A program made the position numbers and the translations under genes. A stretch of 64,000 nucleotides of DNA from Chrysophaeum taylorii (Eukaryota; Sar; Pelagophyceae; Pelagomonadales; Pelagomonadaceae): the NCBI GenBank assembly GCA_029834535.1, contig JAQMWT010000585.1:1-64000 (forward strand). Direction: 5' to 3'. The notes beneath the pieces were generated by a model that was not told where the DNA came from, made no database searches, and worked only from the letters and a program-made list of their open reading frames with translations. Below are positions 61,970 through 64,000 of this stretch, piece by piece (the stretch's first letter is position 1; each line of letters starts with the position of its first letter).

Positions 61970-62862
61970 CTTCTCTTTGTTCTTCGCTTTCACAGTTATG
62001 GGCCGCGCAAAGCTCGAAACAGGGCGCAGAGAAATCTGCAGTCTCTTACCTTTTATTCCGTCCGTCGAGAGCGCAGTCTCTTCCTTACCCTCCCCCTTCC
62101 CTTTTCACCAAATCAATAGTTCTCTGATTTGTGCTCACGCTCATCATCATGGATTAGTGCGCCCCGTAGGTACGTAGGATTACATGTTAAACTAGGTGTA
62201 GTTCTATGTGTCGTCTGTCGTGTGCTGAGGCTAGGGGAACTAACCTGTTCTCTGAAAATAACCTGCCAGATTCACACGGCGAGACGGGATGGTTCTTCGG
62301 TGACTTTATACCACTGCCTCGCGGAATACTCTGCAGGTTATGGGCCCAGCGGGGTCCTGAAGAATCATGTGTTGCATGCGCGTAACTGTTGGGTATTAGA
62401 CTGTTATACCGCGCCACTCTAGCCTCGCCATGCAACACGCTTGTATATATACGCCTAACATGGGTTGTACATAGCTACACCACACACGTTAAGACTGCGC
62501 AACTTTGTGTGTCTGTCTATATGTCGTTGTATTGTCGCTAGAGTGTTGATGTGTGTGTATTCTGTCTAACTGTACTGATTGCGTGCGCGCTATGGAATAT
62601 TTCGGGTATGTCCACCTGGACGCTCGACGGCGATACACTAACAGCTCTCTCCATATATAGAGCACAACTTAACAACAACTGCCAGTCAGTGCTAACCTCA
62701 CACTGACTGGAATCACAGTTTGTACAGTTGCTATATATGCATCTTCCATCGTCTAACCGATGAGTGTACATAGACTCCCGATAGCCAGAGCCCCCTAGGA
62801 TGTCTAGAGGTAGTTATTTAACTCTGCTCTGACAGAACCCATAGGTTCACGTCACAGTTCTC
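61970..62862. other. unassigned, possible LTR of another element
   Basis: No gene seen. The stretch 62765-62812 is the second copy of the repeat at 4085-4126, and the gag-like frame begins about 50 bp later. An LTR ending near 62815 is therefore possible, but no partner LTR is in the window. Confidence 0.3.
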
Positions 62863-63325
62863 ATGGCAGAACGAGCAGCAAGAGTCGCACCCAAAGCAGT
62901 CACGGGTGCTGACATCTCAAACTGAGGCACCCGTTGTTGAGTTTCTTAATGACGGGAATCGCTTCCAACTTTAAAGCCGCAAGGTTTCACTCCAATTACT
63001 GCAAATTCGGCAGATGTTGCGGCTTCATCATGCCGATGCCCTCTTCGAGTACGAGTCGTACGAGGCCTATACAAAGTCCTGCGCTGACTATGAAGTCTTG
63101 CGCAATAGGATTCTTGACCAGGTCTTCCTCGAGTGGCAAAACGCCAAATTGGCGGAACTTAACCTGGGATCAGTTGATGATCCGCCTCCTGAATACCAGG
63201 TCTGGCATTTCACTGCTGAAGCGCTCCCACGTCTTCCTGACCATGAAGTAGGACAGTTGGCCACTGTCTGCTATGAGAATGAAGTTCGTACGGTTCGCCC
63301 CGAAATAAACGATCGCTTTAAGTAG
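62863..63325 (+). pseudogene. gag-like or unknown small ORF, frame-broken
   Basis: Starts MAERAARVAPKAVTGADIS at 62863. A one-base shift at about 62923 gives TEAPVVEFLNDGNRFQL, then a TAA, and the same frame continues SRKVSLQLLQIRQMLRLHHA and VFLEWQNAKLAELNLGS to TAG at 63325. The short acidic helical composition and the position after a shared repeat suggest the Gag of a further retrotransposon. Not recognised from any family. Confidence 0.35.
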
Positions 63326-63467
63326 GGGGGATTAAGGAACCAGGTGGTTCCGTGCGCAGAACCCCCCTGCCGCTGAATGCCCGGGGAAAGTCGATAGACG
63401 TCGAAAGGGCCTTCCAACTGGCCAGCTCGCTCGTGAGGCCACTCTCGTAGCTCCCGCACTCGTGATT
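63326..63467. other. spacer, no gene seen
   Basis: 142 bp between two unrelated frames on opposite strands. It contains the small palindrome GGAACCAGGTGGTTCC (63338-63353). Confidence 0.4.
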
Positions 63468-64000
63468 CTATGCTGCTTTATTTCCTAGAGCCCCGCTGAT
63501 GAGCGTGAGCAGGAACCGGCTGCTCGAGTGTACGTAGAAATCCAGGTAAAAGCACATGAAAGCGAAACCACCCGACAATGTGGTTCCTCCGGAGAACTCC
63601 TGACGAGCACACGGCGCGAAGTCGACCATTTGGGCGGCTGGTTGGCCGTCGGCGACAGACGGCCCGTCAATCGGCGAGCTCGTCGGTGAAAACGCCCATA
63701 TCCTCTTAAAAAAAGGTGTCTCCCGCCGTTTCATCCACATCCTCGTCGTTTTCGTTGGTGTCGAGCTCGAAGCGCCAGGAGCCAAGTTCGGTGCCTTGAA
63801 AAAAGTCGGACGATTTGCTTTGAGCCAACCGGAGGAGCCATCGTCGTAGCCGAAGAATATCCATCCCGTCCCAAGTTTTCTGCGGCCGTCCTTTGCATTT
63901 GCATCCGAGACGGCCTCAATCTCGCCTGGCATCCAACAGGCCCCAGGTTTTCCCTCGAGCTCCCTCAACATCTCGACTCGCTGGCCAACAAGAGAGTCGA
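63468..64000 (-). CDS. ORF with Tudor-like segment, 5' partial at window edge
   Basis: The frame is open from the right edge to the stop at 63468. Near the start, LVGQRVEMLRELEGKPGACW, MPGEIEAV and WIFFGYDDGSSGWLK follow the G-x-R-V-E...W-x-G-x-I...Y-D-D-G...W pattern of Tudor or SH3-like barrels, which bind methylated residues. The C-terminal half is without features. Whether this is a host gene or part of another element cannot be told. Confidence in a real coding region is moderate. Confidence 0.4.
   Translation of the reverse strand, partial: DSLVGQRVEMLRELEGKPGACWMPGEIEAVSDANAKDGRRKLGTGWIFFGYDDGSSGWLKANRPTFFKAPNLAPGASSSTPTKTTRMWMKRRETPFFKRIWAFSPTSSPIDGPSVADGQPAAQMVDFAPCARQEFSGGTTLSGGFAFMCFYLDFYVHSSSRFLLTLISGALGNKAA

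Noticed and set aside
1-64000. CRISPR arrays, bacterial operons or rRNA genes
   Set aside because: No regularly spaced short repeats and no rRNA-like stretches. Intron, poly(A) signal and retrotransposons point to a eukaryote.

Overview
The window is nuclear DNA of a eukaryote. It has a spliced host gene, a poly(A) signal, and nested LTR and non-LTR retrotransposons. I cannot place the organism. Sparse, short introns, mixed base composition and methyltransferase-bearing retrotransposons would suit an alga or another protist, but that is inference. Only about 3 to 5 kb is host sequence: a FIG4-like phosphoinositide phosphatase at the left edge (1-1159, running off the window), degraded unassigned coding sequence up to a poly(A) signal at 3552, and a TRAPPC12-like TPR gene at 50743-52124. 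Almost everything else is mobile DNA.

The main finding is a set of retrotransposons that encode cytosine-5 DNA methyltransferases (DNMTs), in two unrelated superfamilies. Ty3/Gypsy elements (Gyp-A 11459-22158, Gyp-B 22159-28532, Gyp-C 30172-30241 plus 39670-50225, all on the minus strand; Gyp-D 5828-11327 on the plus strand) have the order gag, an Arg/Ser-rich ORF (seen in A and C), aspartic protease, DNMT, RT, RNase H, integrase and a barrel-like tail. Gyp-D stops inside the DNMT and has no pol. A Ty1/Copia element (Cop-1, 30242-39669, minus strand, 196-bp LTRs, 5-bp target duplication) carries a different DNMT between protease and integrase. Capture of DNMT genes by retrotransposons has been reported in a few algae and dinoflagellates; here both superfamilies carry one within 64 kb. 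The copies show damage (stop codons, single-base indels, lost catalytic residues), but the Gyp-B DNMT has only one indel.

Layout: 1-3560 host; 4085-5477 a pile of fragments (foldback element, SINE, copia LTR and gag piece); 5478-11458 Gyp-E remnant split by Gyp-D; 11459-28532 Gyp-A and Gyp-B in tandem, sharing one LTR; 28533-30171 unassigned; 30172-50225 Gyp-C interrupted by Cop-1, a SINE, and a palindromic Pif1-helicase element that itself contains a LINE; 50226-52533 LTR scrap and the TRAPPC12-like gene; 52534-61969 a SINE and a 9-kb copia-like element without pol (Cop-2); 61970-64000 unassigned, with a gag-like ORF and a Tudor-like ORF at the right edge.

Three non-autonomous or parasitic families can be worked out from copies inside the window: a SINE-like repeat with a TTAG tail (six copies, two with clear target duplications), a palindromic element with Pif1-type helicase arms, and a LINE with a PD-(D/E)XK-like endonuclease inserted in an (ACAA)n tract. 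Cop-2 shares its LTR termini and pre-LTR sequence with Cop-1 and may have been mobilised by it.
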